NCBI RefSeq assembly: GCF_033954455.1
Contig: NZ_CP121473.1
Span: 1,178,001-1,242,000, forward strand
DNA: 64,000 nt
Origin: Thiorhodovibrio litoralis
GTDB taxonomy: Bacteria > Pseudomonadota > Gammaproteobacteria > Chromatiales > Chromatiaceae
Direction of reading: 5' to 3'
The translations under genes and the position numbers were made by a program. This document shows, piece after piece, positions 28,389 to 37,728 of this stretch. The notes beneath the pieces were generated by a model. It made no database searches, was not told where the DNA came from, and saw nothing but the letters and a program-made list of their open reading frames with translations. Every line of letters begins with the position of its first letter. The first letter of the stretch is position 1.

Positions 28389-30599
28389 TTGTCAGCCAGC
28401 AATGACGTGGCCGCCGCCGGCGCAATTGCTATCGTGAAAAAAAACGCGTCGCCGCCCACCGATCTGACCTTGATGCCCGTCGAACAGCTGCGCGGGGCGG
28501 GACCACGGGTCAGCGAGCGTCTTGACCGTCTCGGCATTCGCAGTGTCGCGGACTTGCTGTTGCACCTGCCGCTGCGTTATCAGGACCGCACCCGCTTCTG
28601 CGCCATTAACCAGCTGCAAGCCGGCCAGGAGGTCTCGGTCCATGCGCGTATTCTAACGGCGGATATTCATCAGGGTCGCCGTCGCGCCCTGCTGGTGGCC
28701 CTGGCGGACCCTGAGCGCGATACGGGCGCGCGCCTGTGGCTGCGGTTCTTCCATTTCGGCCAGCCGCTGATGCGCCGCTTCGAGCCCGGCGCCGGCGTGA
28801 GTGTGTTTGGCGAGGTGCGCCCGGGTCCGAAGGGGCTGGAAATGATCCACCCGGAGTTGGAATTTCTTGCCGCTGATGAGACTGAGGATCAGCCATCCGC
28901 CGAGCTTGATCACGAAAGCGCCAGCACCGCGCTCGAAGCACCAGCGCTGGCCCTGACCCCGGTTTACCCCACCACCGAGGGGCTCAGCCAGGCCCTGTGG
29001 CGGTCCCTGATCGATCAGAGCCTTGCGCTGCTGCACGAGCAGCCCGAGTGCCTGCCGGCGCTGCTGCCGGAATCCCTGTTGCACCCGCGCGAGTTGCCCA
29101 CGCTGACTGAGGCGCTGCGCCTGCTGCACCGCCCGTCGCCGGATACCGCCACGGATGAGCTGCTTGAGCGTCGCCACCCCGCCTTCCAGCGTCTTGCGCT
29201 TGAGGAGCTGATCGCGCAGCAGCTGGCGCTGCGGGTGTTTCGCGAGCAGCTGCGCGAGTCCGGTGCCAGTCCACTGCCTGGCACTGGGCAACTGGTCGCG
29301 GCGCTGCGTGCGCTGATTGGCTTTGAACTGACACAGGCGCAGGCGCGGGTGCTGGACGAGATTGCTGCAGACCTTGCCGCCCCGCGACCGATGCTGCGCC
29401 TGTTGCAGGGCGATGTCGGCTCCGGTAAGACCATTGTCGCGGCCATGGCCGCCGCGCAGGCGTTGGAGTCCAATGCGCAGGTGGCGCTGATGGCACCGAC
29501 CGAGTTGCTAGCCGAGCAGCACTTGCGCAGCTTCAGGCGTTGGTTCGTCCCGCTCGGCTTCGAGCCGCTATGGCTGGCTGGGCGCCACAAGGGCGCCGAG
29601 CGCAACGCGATCTTGAACGCCTTGGCGAGCGATGCGGCCCCTTTGGTTGTCGGCACCCATGCCCTGTTTCAGGATGACGTGCACTTCGCCCGGCTCGGGC
29701 TCGTCATCATCGACGAGCAGCACCGCTTCGGCGTCCACCAGCGCTTGCGCCTGCGCGAGAAAGGCCAGCGCGACGGACGGCTGCCGCATCAGCTCATTAT
29801 GACCGCGACGCCCATTCCGCGCTCGCTGGCCATGACTGCCTATGCCGACCTGGACCTATCGGTGATCGACGAGCTGCCACCTGGCCGCCAACCCGTGCAA
29901 ACCATCGCCGTGCCCGATGCCCGCCGCGGCGAGGTCATGGCGCGTCTGCGCGCGGCCTGCGACAGCGGGCGCCAGGCGTACTGGGTCTGCACCCTGGTTG
30001 AGGAATCCGATGCGCTCCAATGCCAGGCCGCCGAGGATGCCGCGGCCGAGTTGGCGCGCGAGCTCCCCGCGCAGCGCATCGGTCTGGTGCACGGGCGCAT
30101 GAAGCCCGCTGAGCGCGAGCCGGTGATGAGCGCCTTCGCCGCCGGCGAGTTGGACGTGCTGGTTGCCACCACCGTGATCGAGGTCGGCGTCGATGTGCCC
30201 AACGCGAGCCTGATGATCATCGAGAACCCCGAACGCCTGGGGCTTGCCCAACTCCATCAGCTGCGCGGCCGCGTTGGGCGCGGCCTCATCGAAAGCGTGT
30301 GTCTGCTGCTTTATCATCCACCGCTCACCAGCCAGGCCTTTGAGCGGCTCAAGCTACTGCGCGAGGAGCACAGCGGCTTTAAGATCGCCGACGCCGACCT
30401 GCGCCTGCGCGGTGCCGGGGAAGTGCTCGGCACCCGGCAGTCTGGCCACGCTCGTCTGCGCCTGGCCGACCCGCTGCGCGACCGCGAACTGGTCAGCCGC
30501 GCGCGCGAGCTCGCCGCGCTGCTGCACCGGCAACACCCCGAACTGGTGCCGCGGTTGATTGACCGGTGGGTGCCCCAGTCGCCGGATTTTGCCTCTTAG
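28389..30599 (+). CDS. recG: ATP-dependent DNA helicase RecG
   Basis: RecG reverses stalled forks and branch-migrates Holliday junctions. The N-terminal wedge/OB region (RYQDRTRF, VSVHARIL, RLWLRFFHFGQPLM) is followed by a superfamily 2 helicase: GDVGSGKT (Walker A), VALMAPTELLAEQHLRSF, VVGTHALFQ, DEQHRFGVHQRL, TATPIPRSLAMT, VATTVIEVGVDVPNAS and HQLRGRVGRG. The C-terminal LKLLREEHSGFKIADADLRLRGAGEVLGTRQSG completes the family. The start is uncertain: the frame opens at TTG 28389, GTG 28434 and ATG 28473 are alternatives, and none has a good Shine-Dalgarno site. E. coli RecG has 693 residues; this would be 736. Confidence 0.94.
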   Translation: MSASNDVAAAGAIAIVKKNASPPTDLTLMPVEQLRGAGPRVSERLDRLGIRSVADLLLHLPLRYQDRTRFCAINQLQAGQEVSVHARILTADIHQGRRRALLVALADPERDTGARLWLRFFHFGQPLMRRFEPGAGVSVFGEVRPGPKGLEMIHPELEFLAADETEDQPSAELDHESASTALEAPALALTPVYPTTEGLSQALWRSLIDQSLALLHEQPECLPALLPESLLHPRELPTLTEALRLLHRPSPDTATDELLERRHPAFQRLALEELIAQQLALRVFREQLRESGASPLPGTGQLVAALRALIGFELTQAQARVLDEIAADLAAPRPMLRLLQGDVGSGKTIVAAMAAAQALESNAQVALMAPTELLAEQHLRSFRRWFVPLGFEPLWLAGRHKGAERNAILNALASDAAPLVVGTHALFQDDVHFARLGLVIIDEQHRFGVHQRLRLREKGQRDGRLPHQLIMTATPIPRSLAMTAYADLDLSVIDELPPGRQPVQTIAVPDARRGEVMARLRAACDSGRQAYWVCTLVEESDALQCQAAEDAAAELARELPAQRIGLVHGRMKPAEREPVMSAFAAGELDVLVATTVIEVGVDVPNASLMIIENPERLGLAQLHQLRGRVGRGLIESVCLLLYHPPLTSQAFERLKLLREEHSGFKIADADLRLRGAGEVLGTRQSGHARLRLADPLRDRELVSRARELAALLHRQHPELVPRLIDRWVPQSPDFAS

Positions 30600-30715
30600 A
30601 AAGATGCTGTGTGCGAAAGATAATGTGTGCAAAAATGCACTGCTTCACGCCCAATGCCACTCGTTTATGGCAACCTGGCTGACAGGATTCATTTCAAGGA
30701 GTTGCAACCAAGCCA

Positions 30716-33700
30716 ATGCTTCGCGTTTATCATTCCAATCGGCTTGAGCGTCTGCTTGATGCGCTGGCCGCTCGGGGCAGCGCGACGGCGCTGGACCCGT
30801 TCGAGCAAGAAGTCATTGTGGTGCCGAACCAGGGCATGGCGCGCTGGGTGTCGCAGCAGCTGGCGCTGCGCAGCGGGATCTCTGCGAACATCGAGTATCC
30901 GCTCCCAGCGACCTTCTTCTGGCGGGTGTTGAAGGCCTGGCTGCCGGATGCGCCGGAGCAGGAGGCCTATCAGCACGGAGCCTTGGCCTGGCGTATTTTT
31001 CGGCTTCTGCCTGGATTGATCAGCTCCCCGGCCTTTGCGGATTTGCAGCGCTATTTGAACGCTGAGAAGCTTGAGGCAGAAAGGCTGGGAGAGGACAGGC
31101 TTGAGGCAGAAAGGCCAAAGCCAGAAAAGCAGGGGCTAGAAAAGCCAAAGTCGGAAAAGCCAGTAGCGGAAACCTCCGACCTGCGCCGCTTTGAGCTGGC
31201 TTCGCAACTGGCGAGTCTGTTCGATGAGTATCTGATTTATCGCCATGACCTCTGCCTCAAGTTCGAGGACGGGGCAGGTGAGGACGACTGGCAGGCCATT
31301 CTCTGGCGCGCGGTTGCCGAAGGTATTGGCAGTGCCCATCGCGCGCGGCTGATGGCCGAGCTCGCGCAGGCGATCACTGCCGGCGCGCCGGCGGCGGATG
31401 CCTTGCCGCGGCAGGTCAGTTTCTTTGGCGTGGGCTCCCTGGCGCCGGTGCAGGTGCAGATGCTGGATGCCCTGGCCAAGCACAGGGAGGTGGCGCTCTA
31501 CTACCTCAATCCCTGTCGCGAATACTGGGCCGATGTCGAGGACGAAAGCCGACTGGCGCGACGGCGCGCGCGGGCGCGGCGTGCTGGTCTGCCCGATCCG
31601 ACCGGCATGCTGGATATCGGTAACCCCTTGCTTGCTTCCCTGGGGCATGCCGGGCAGGTGTTTCTCGATCAGCTCCTAGAGCTCGGCGGCGAGGATGCCG
31701 AGGACTTCATCGAGCCAGACGCCGCCACCCTGCTTGGCTGCCTGCAGCGGGACATGCTCCATCTTGCTGATCGCCGCGCCTTGGATGCCGCGAATCGCAC
31801 CGAGCTAGAAGCCGATGATCTGTCCTTTCGCGTGCATGGCGCCCATGGCCCGCTGCGCGAGGTCCAGGTGCTGCATGACCGGCTGCTGGATCTGATCGAC
31901 ACACTGCCGGATCTCGAGCCCCGCGACATCATCGTGATGGCGCCGGATATCGAGCTCTATGCGCCCTATGTCGATGCGGTGTTCAGCACGGCGGAAGTGC
32001 CACTGCGCATCCCCTGGACTCTGGCTGATCGCAAGCCCGGTTCCGGGCAGTCGCTGGCCGAGGCAATCAAGTTGCTGCTGGCGCTGCAGTATTCCCGGCT
32101 GACCGCGAGCGAAATCCTCACCTTGATGGCGGTGCCAGCGTTGCAACGCCGCTTTGGCATCACCGAGCCGAGCCGCGAGCGCCTGGCGCAGTGGATCAGC
32201 GAGGCCGGCATTCGCTGGGGGCTGGACCAAGGCAACCGCTGCGAGCTGGGACTGCCCGCTGAGCGGCTGAATACCTGGGCGTTCGGGCTCGAGCGTCTGT
32301 TTCTCGGTTACGCCATGCCCCCCGAGTGGGCGGACACGCCCTACCAAGGGGTGCTGCCCTATGCCGATATCGACCCCGGCGAGGTCGATGTCCTGGGCGC
32401 GCTCCAGTCATTGATCGACGCGCTGAGCGAGTGGCGCGCCCGGCTGACCAGGCCGCGCACCGCAGAGCTTTGGGTGGCGGAAATGAACGCGCTGCTCGAG
32501 GCGTTTTTCGATCCGGCTGAGGACGATGAATTCGCGCTGCTCGATGCCGTGCGCGCGAGCATGGAGCAGATACTGATCGCGCAGCGCATCGCCGGCGTCG
32601 ATGAGCGCATCAGCATCGACCTGGTCGGCTCGCTAATCAAGCAATCGCTGGACGAGCCTGCGGGCGCGCAAGGATTCCTGACCGGGCGGGTCACCTTCAC
32701 CAACATGGTCCCGATGCGCTCGATTCCGCATCGGGTGGTGGCCATTCTGGGCATGGACGCCAACGCCTTTCCGCGTTCTCAGCGCTCCCTGTCGTTCGAT
32801 CGCATCGCCAGCGAGCCGCGCCGTGGCGACCGCTCGCGCCGGCGCGACGATCGCTATTTGTTTCTCGAATGCCTGCTCGCCGCGCGCGATGCGGTGCACA
32901 TCAGCTGGACCGCGCGCGGCGCCCGGGACAACAGCCCGCGCGCGCGCAGTGTCGTGGTCGATGAGGTGCTCGACTACATCGACGCCGCTTTTCGCATCGA
33001 CGGTGCCGACAAGCCGCGCGACCGCATCGTCGTGCATCACCCCTTGCAGCCGTTCAGCCAGACGCATTTCGACGGCTCCCAGCCGCCGGTCGCGAGTCAT
33101 TCCACCCGTTGGTGCGAGGCAGCGCGTGCCCTGGTCGGCGGCAGTGTCGCGCCCTTCATCGGCGACTCCTTGCCCGCGCCCGACCCATCGCAACGGCAGG
33201 TCGCGCTCAGCGCGCTGCTGCGCTTCCTGCGCGATCCCTCCGGCCATTTTCTGCGCGAGCGCCTGGGGCTGCGCCTGCCGCGTCTGGAAGATGCTCAATC
33301 CGACGAAGAGCCCTTCAGCGTCGGCACCGGCCTCGCGCGCTATGCCATTCGCGCCGAGCTGCTGGGGGCGCGCGCAACCGGGCACGAGGAGGCGGCGATT
33401 GTGCAAAGACTGCGGGCTACCGGTGCTCTCCCGCACGGTGCCTTTGGTGAGCAAGACGCCCTAGAGCAACTGGAGACAGTCGATGCGCTGATCGCGCGCC
33501 AACAGGTATTTCGCGGTCAGCCAGTGGAGCCGGTGGAGATCGACCTGTCAATCGGCGACTTCCGCCTGCAAGGGGAATTGCGCGACCTGACCGATGCCGG
33601 GCTGCTGCTGTCGCGCCCCGCCAAAATCAAGCCAAAAGACCGGCTCGCGGCCTGGGTGTGGCATCTGGCACTGTGCGCCGCGTCGCCCCAGGGTGTCGCG

Positions 33701-34048
33701 CTCAAGACCGCCTATGTCGCCGAGGATTTCACCCTGGTGCTGGAGGCCGTCGAAGAGCCGGTCTCGGCGCTCGCCGACCTGCTCGAACTTTATTGGGAAG
33801 GCTTGACCCGCCCCGTTCCCTTCTTTCCCGACACCAGCTTTGCTTGGTTCAATAAACAAACTGACGAGGCCGTTGCGGACAGCTGGGACGTTAACCGTTA
33901 CACCCAGGCCGAGGGCAGTGGCCTGTCGGTGCGCATGGCGTTTCGGGGGCTTGATCCGCTGGCCGATCCCTTCAAGGACTATGCGATGCGGGTTTACGGG
34001 CCGATTGATGCCGTGGCGCAGCAAATCAAAGCCGGCCAGGAGAGCTGA
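30716..34048 (+). CDS. recC: Exodeoxyribonuclease V gamma subunit
   Basis: RecC scaffolds the RecBCD double-strand-break repair complex, splits the strands and reads Chi. The 1110-residue protein has the RecC pattern: LRVYHSNRLERLLDAL, VVPNQGMARWVSQQLALRSGISANIEYPLPATFFWRVL, FFGVGSLAPVQVQMLDAL, PFSVGTGLARYAI and the late PFFPDTSFAWF. A charged, repetitive linker (about residues 117-155, with KLEAERLGEDRLEAER and PEKQGLEKPKSEKP) sits in the first domain and is not typical; its DNA contains tandem GAGGCAGAAAGGC units. AAGGAG lies 13 bases before ATG 30716. Its stop overlaps the recB start. Confidence 0.95.
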   Translation: MLRVYHSNRLERLLDALAARGSATALDPFEQEVIVVPNQGMARWVSQQLALRSGISANIEYPLPATFFWRVLKAWLPDAPEQEAYQHGALAWRIFRLLPGLISSPAFADLQRYLNAEKLEAERLGEDRLEAERPKPEKQGLEKPKSEKPVAETSDLRRFELASQLASLFDEYLIYRHDLCLKFEDGAGEDDWQAILWRAVAEGIGSAHRARLMAELAQAITAGAPAADALPRQVSFFGVGSLAPVQVQMLDALAKHREVALYYLNPCREYWADVEDESRLARRRARARRAGLPDPTGMLDIGNPLLASLGHAGQVFLDQLLELGGEDAEDFIEPDAATLLGCLQRDMLHLADRRALDAANRTELEADDLSFRVHGAHGPLREVQVLHDRLLDLIDTLPDLEPRDIIVMAPDIELYAPYVDAVFSTAEVPLRIPWTLADRKPGSGQSLAEAIKLLLALQYSRLTASEILTLMAVPALQRRFGITEPSRERLAQWISEAGIRWGLDQGNRCELGLPAERLNTWAFGLERLFLGYAMPPEWADTPYQGVLPYADIDPGEVDVLGALQSLIDALSEWRARLTRPRTAELWVAEMNALLEAFFDPAEDDEFALLDAVRASMEQILIAQRIAGVDERISIDLVGSLIKQSLDEPAGAQGFLTGRVTFTNMVPMRSIPHRVVAILGMDANAFPRSQRSLSFDRIASEPRRGDRSRRRDDRYLFLECLLAARDAVHISWTARGARDNSPRARSVVVDEVLDYIDAAFRIDGADKPRDRIVVHHPLQPFSQTHFDGSQPPVASHSTRWCEAARALVGGSVAPFIGDSLPAPDPSQRQVALSALLRFLRDPSGHFLRERLGLRLPRLEDAQSDEEPFSVGTGLARYAIRAELLGARATGHEEAAIVQRLRATGALPHGAFGEQDALEQLETVDALIARQQVFRGQPVEPVEIDLSIGDFRLQGELRDLTDAGLLLSRPAKIKPKDRLAAWVWHLALCAASPQGVALKTAYVAEDFTLVLEAVEEPVSALADLLELYWEGLTRPVPFFPDTSFAWFNKQTDEAVADSWDVNRYTQAEGSGLSVRMAFRGLDPLADPFKDYAMRVYGPIDAVAQQIKAGQES

Positions 34049-37000
34049 TGACCATGAATCAAGCAGACCCGCTGACCTTGCCCTTGACCGGGACCGTCCT
34101 GGTGGAGGCGAGCGCCGGCACCGGCAAGACCTTCACCATCGCCACCCTATACCTGCGGCTGCTGATTGAATCTCAGCGCAGTGTCGATCAGATCCTGGTG
34201 GTCACCTTCACCGAGGCGGCCACTCAGGAGCTGAAAGAACGGGTGCGCGGGCGCATCCTCGAGGCCCTGTCCTGGCTAGAAAAAACCGATCTGGACCCGC
34301 TGCAAGACAAGGACCCGGCACTCTATGCACTCCTGAGCAAGGCGAGCGACTGCGCCGAGGTGTCGCGTTTTCTGGTCGATCAACTTGCACGCATGGATGA
34401 GGCCGCGATTCACACCATCCACGGCTTCTGCAAACGCACCCTTGAGGCCTTCGCCTTCGAGTCCGGCATTACCTTCTCAACCGAATTCATGAGCGACGAC
34501 GCCGAGTTGCGCCGCCAGGGCGCGGCGGACTTCTGGCGCGCGCGGGTGGCTACGGCACCGGCAGAGGAGGTCGGCTGGATTCGTGAACACTGGCCGGAAG
34601 GCCCTGACAGCCTGCTGCAAGACCTCGGCGGAACACTGGCCAGCGAGGATCTGGAGCTCATCCCCGAGGCGACCGAGGGGGGAGTTACGGAGGCCGAGGA
34701 CGAATTCGCCCGGCTGCTGGGGGAATTTGAGCAAGCCTGGTCCGCGGGAAAGGACGCGGTAGCCGCCATTCTGGCGGACGGGACTGTGATCAAACACGCT
34801 TCCTACAACAAGAACATCCGCCAGGCCGCCATGGACGCTGGCGACCAGGTCGCGCAGCTTGACGCCCTTCCGGATAGCTTGCCCAAGCATTTCGAGCGAT
34901 TGACACCGGCCATGCTAACCAAGCAGACCAAGTCCGGTGCCAAGACCCCAGGGCATCCGATATTCGAGTTATGCGAGCGGATTCAAACCCTGCATGCCGA
35001 AATCACGCGCCTGCCGCGCGCGCTCTTTTTGCGCCAGGCGCGCGAGGCGATTCGCGCGGCCATGGAGCGGGAAAAATCCCGGCTGCGCGCCATGTTCTTC
35101 GATGACCTGCTCAGCCGCCTCGATCGCGCTCTCGCCAGTCCCGGCGGCGCGGCCTTCGCCGAGCGCATTCGCGCCCGTCTGCCGGTGGCCCTGGTGGATG
35201 AGTTTCAGGACACCGACCCGGCCCAGGCGCGCATCTTTCGGGCCATCTACCAGGGCCAGCCGGAGAACTGCTTGCTGCTCTGCGGCGACCCCAAGCAGGC
35301 CATCTACGGGTTTCGCGGTGCCGATATTTTTGCCTACATGCGCGCCAAGCGCGACACGCCGCAGGAGATGCGCTTTACGCTTGGGACCAACTGGCGCTCG
35401 AGCAGCCGCATGGTGCGCGCCTTCAATCGGCTGTTTCTGGCGGTGCAGAATCCCTTCCTGTTCGACCCCGAGATCACCTACCAGGAGATTACCGCCAGTC
35501 CACGGGCAGACAAGGAACCGTTGCAGATTGAGGGCGTGGAACCGGTGCCGCTTGAGATTCGCCATCTGCGCATCACCGAGGACAATGAGACCAGCCGACC
35601 CAAGGGCTTGATTCGCTCCGGTGTGGCCAAAGCGGAGCTGGCCGCCTACTGCGCTGGGCGCGTCGCTGAGCTGCTCATCCTGGCCGATGCCGGCAAAGCC
35701 ACCCTTGGCGAGCGCGCGCTCACCTCGGCGGACATTGCCGTGCTGGTGCGCTCGCGAGCGGAAGGCGAGCTGGTGCAGGAGGCGCTGCGCGCCTGTGGCG
35801 TCGGCAGCGTGAGCTTGAGCGAGGATTCGGTCTACGACTCCGAGGATGCCGAGGATATGGACCTGGTGCTCGGCGCCATGGCCGCGCCAGGCGACGAGCC
35901 GCTGCTGCGCGCTGCCCTGGCAACCGGCCTGATCGGCGTCGATGCCCCAACCCTGGCCGCGCTCGCCGAGCAGGAGGCCGAGTGGGAAGCTGTCATGGCG
36001 CGTTTCATGCACTATCGCGATCTGTGGGAGACGCGCGGCTTCATGGCCGCTTTCCAGGAGCTGCTGGACCGGGAAGGGGTTCCGCAACGTCTGCTGGCGC
36101 GTCCCGATGGCGAGCGGCGCATGACCAACGTGCTGCAGCTGGCCGAATTGCTACAGGTGGCGGCGCGCGAGCATCGCGGCATGGCCGCGCTGCTGACCTG
36201 GTTCCGGGCGCAACGCGCCGGCACCGCTGTAACGCGCGGCAGCTCGGAGGAGGATCAGCTCAGGCTCGAAAGCGACCGCGGTCTGGTGACCGTGATGACG
36301 TTGCACAAATCCAAGGGCCTGGAATTCCCCGTGGTGCTGATGCCTTTCGCCTGGTCCTATTACCAGGGAAGCAACAAGCGCAAGCCGCCGCCGGTGTTTC
36401 ATGACCGCGACAGCGGCGACCTGCGCCTGGATCTGGGCTCGGCGGATATTGAGCGCAATCACGCGCTGGCCGAAGTCGAGGCACTGGCTGAGCAGCTGCG
36501 CCTGTTCTATGTCGGTGTCACCCGGGCGGCCAAGCTGTGCATCCTTGGCTGGGGCAAGGTCAATGGCGCCGACGGGTCGGGGCTCGCCTATCTGCTCCAT
36601 CAGGATTCGACTTCGACCGCGACCAAGCCAAAGAACCGCCTAAAGAGTCTGGACGACGACGGCATCCGCGCCGATCTCGACCAACTGGCCAGCGCCGCGC
36701 CGAACTGCATCCTGATCGGCGATGTTGCACAAGCCACCGGCCTGCGCTGGCTGGGTGGGGCGACTGAGGCCGTCACGCTGGCCCCATCCGCATTGAAGGT
36801 CGCGGTGGAACAACAACCCCGCTGGCGCGTGTCGAGCTACTCCAGGCTGGTCGCTGGGCGTGATGCCGAGAAGCCTGACCACGATGCTGTCGAGACGCCG
36901 GCTGGGGAGTTGGTGGGGGAATTGGCGGTATTGGCCGATGCGCGCGCTGATCAGGCGGCAACCCCGGACCCGGTGTTTGCACTGCCTGCCGGTACGCGCT

Positions 37001-37728
37001 TCGGCGAGTTTGTTCACAAGTTGCTCGAAATCCTGGATTTCACGAGCGCTGATGACAACACCCTTGCGCCGCTCATCGCCAACCTGGCGGCGCGCTATGG
37101 GCCCTTGGGCCATCATGACGGCACCCCTGGCAAGGACTGGACAAGAGATCTCGCAACCCTGGTCCAGCGCGTGCTGGATACCCCGCTCGGCGACGCGGGC
37201 GCGCCCAAGCTGCGCGCCATCGCTTGCAAAGACCGTCTCGACGAGCTCGAATTCCACCTGCCGGTGTCGCTGCTGAGCCCCGCCGTTTTATCCACGGCTC
37301 TGGCCAGGGATGCGGCCTACACGGGGATCGCCGATGGCCTGACCTTTGCCGAAATGCGCGGGCTGCTGCGCGGCTTCATCGATCTGATCTTCCGCCACAA
37401 GGATCGCTATTACATCGTCGACTACAAGTCCAATCGTCTTGGATGGACGTTCGATGCCTATCGCCACGCCGGCATGGCGCAGGCCATCCGCGCGCATCGC
37501 TACGATCTGCAATACCTGCTCTACACCCTGGCGTTGCATCGCTACCTCAGTCAGCGCCTGCCGGACTATGACTACGACACGCATTTCGGCGGCGTGCGCT
37601 ACCTGTTCCTGCGCGGCATGCATCCCGACCATGGGGCTACTACCGGCGTCTGGTCCGATCGTCCCGCTCGCGCGACCATCGAGCGCCTTGACCGTCTGTT
37701 CGCAACCGGCCAGAAGGAGGCAGCATGA
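34048..37728 (+). CDS. recB: Exodeoxyribonuclease V beta subunit
   Basis: RecB is the 3'-5' helicase and nuclease of RecBCD. The 1226-residue protein has UvrD-type motifs: VEASAGTGKTFTIATLYLRLL (Walker A at about residues 21-28), VVTFTEAATQELKERVR, ALVDEFQDTDPAQARIF, LCGDPKQAIYGFRGAD, GTNWRSSSRMVRAFN, VTVMTLHKSKGLEFPVV and LFYVGVTRAAKLC. The C-terminal nuclease domain keeps RGFIDLIFRHKDRYYIVDYKSNRLG (Asp about 1124, Lys about 1126). Both activities should be intact. The ATG overlaps the recC TGA; ATG 34054 is an alternative start. Confidence 0.96.
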   Translation: MTMNQADPLTLPLTGTVLVEASAGTGKTFTIATLYLRLLIESQRSVDQILVVTFTEAATQELKERVRGRILEALSWLEKTDLDPLQDKDPALYALLSKASDCAEVSRFLVDQLARMDEAAIHTIHGFCKRTLEAFAFESGITFSTEFMSDDAELRRQGAADFWRARVATAPAEEVGWIREHWPEGPDSLLQDLGGTLASEDLELIPEATEGGVTEAEDEFARLLGEFEQAWSAGKDAVAAILADGTVIKHASYNKNIRQAAMDAGDQVAQLDALPDSLPKHFERLTPAMLTKQTKSGAKTPGHPIFELCERIQTLHAEITRLPRALFLRQAREAIRAAMEREKSRLRAMFFDDLLSRLDRALASPGGAAFAERIRARLPVALVDEFQDTDPAQARIFRAIYQGQPENCLLLCGDPKQAIYGFRGADIFAYMRAKRDTPQEMRFTLGTNWRSSSRMVRAFNRLFLAVQNPFLFDPEITYQEITASPRADKEPLQIEGVEPVPLEIRHLRITEDNETSRPKGLIRSGVAKAELAAYCAGRVAELLILADAGKATLGERALTSADIAVLVRSRAEGELVQEALRACGVGSVSLSEDSVYDSEDAEDMDLVLGAMAAPGDEPLLRAALATGLIGVDAPTLAALAEQEAEWEAVMARFMHYRDLWETRGFMAAFQELLDREGVPQRLLARPDGERRMTNVLQLAELLQVAAREHRGMAALLTWFRAQRAGTAVTRGSSEEDQLRLESDRGLVTVMTLHKSKGLEFPVVLMPFAWSYYQGSNKRKPPPVFHDRDSGDLRLDLGSADIERNHALAEVEALAEQLRLFYVGVTRAAKLCILGWGKVNGADGSGLAYLLHQDSTSTATKPKNRLKSLDDDGIRADLDQLASAAPNCILIGDVAQATGLRWLGGATEAVTLAPSALKVAVEQQPRWRVSSYSRLVAGRDAEKPDHDAVETPAGELVGELAVLADARADQAATPDPVFALPAGTRFGEFVHKLLEILDFTSADDNTLAPLIANLAARYGPLGHHDGTPGKDWTRDLATLVQRVLDTPLGDAGAPKLRAIACKDRLDELEFHLPVSLLSPAVLSTALARDAAYTGIADGLTFAEMRGLLRGFIDLIFRHKDRYYIVDYKSNRLGWTFDAYRHAGMAQAIRAHRYDLQYLLYTLALHRYLSQRLPDYDYDTHFGGVRYLFLRGMHPDHGATTGVWSDRPARATIERLDRLFATGQKEAA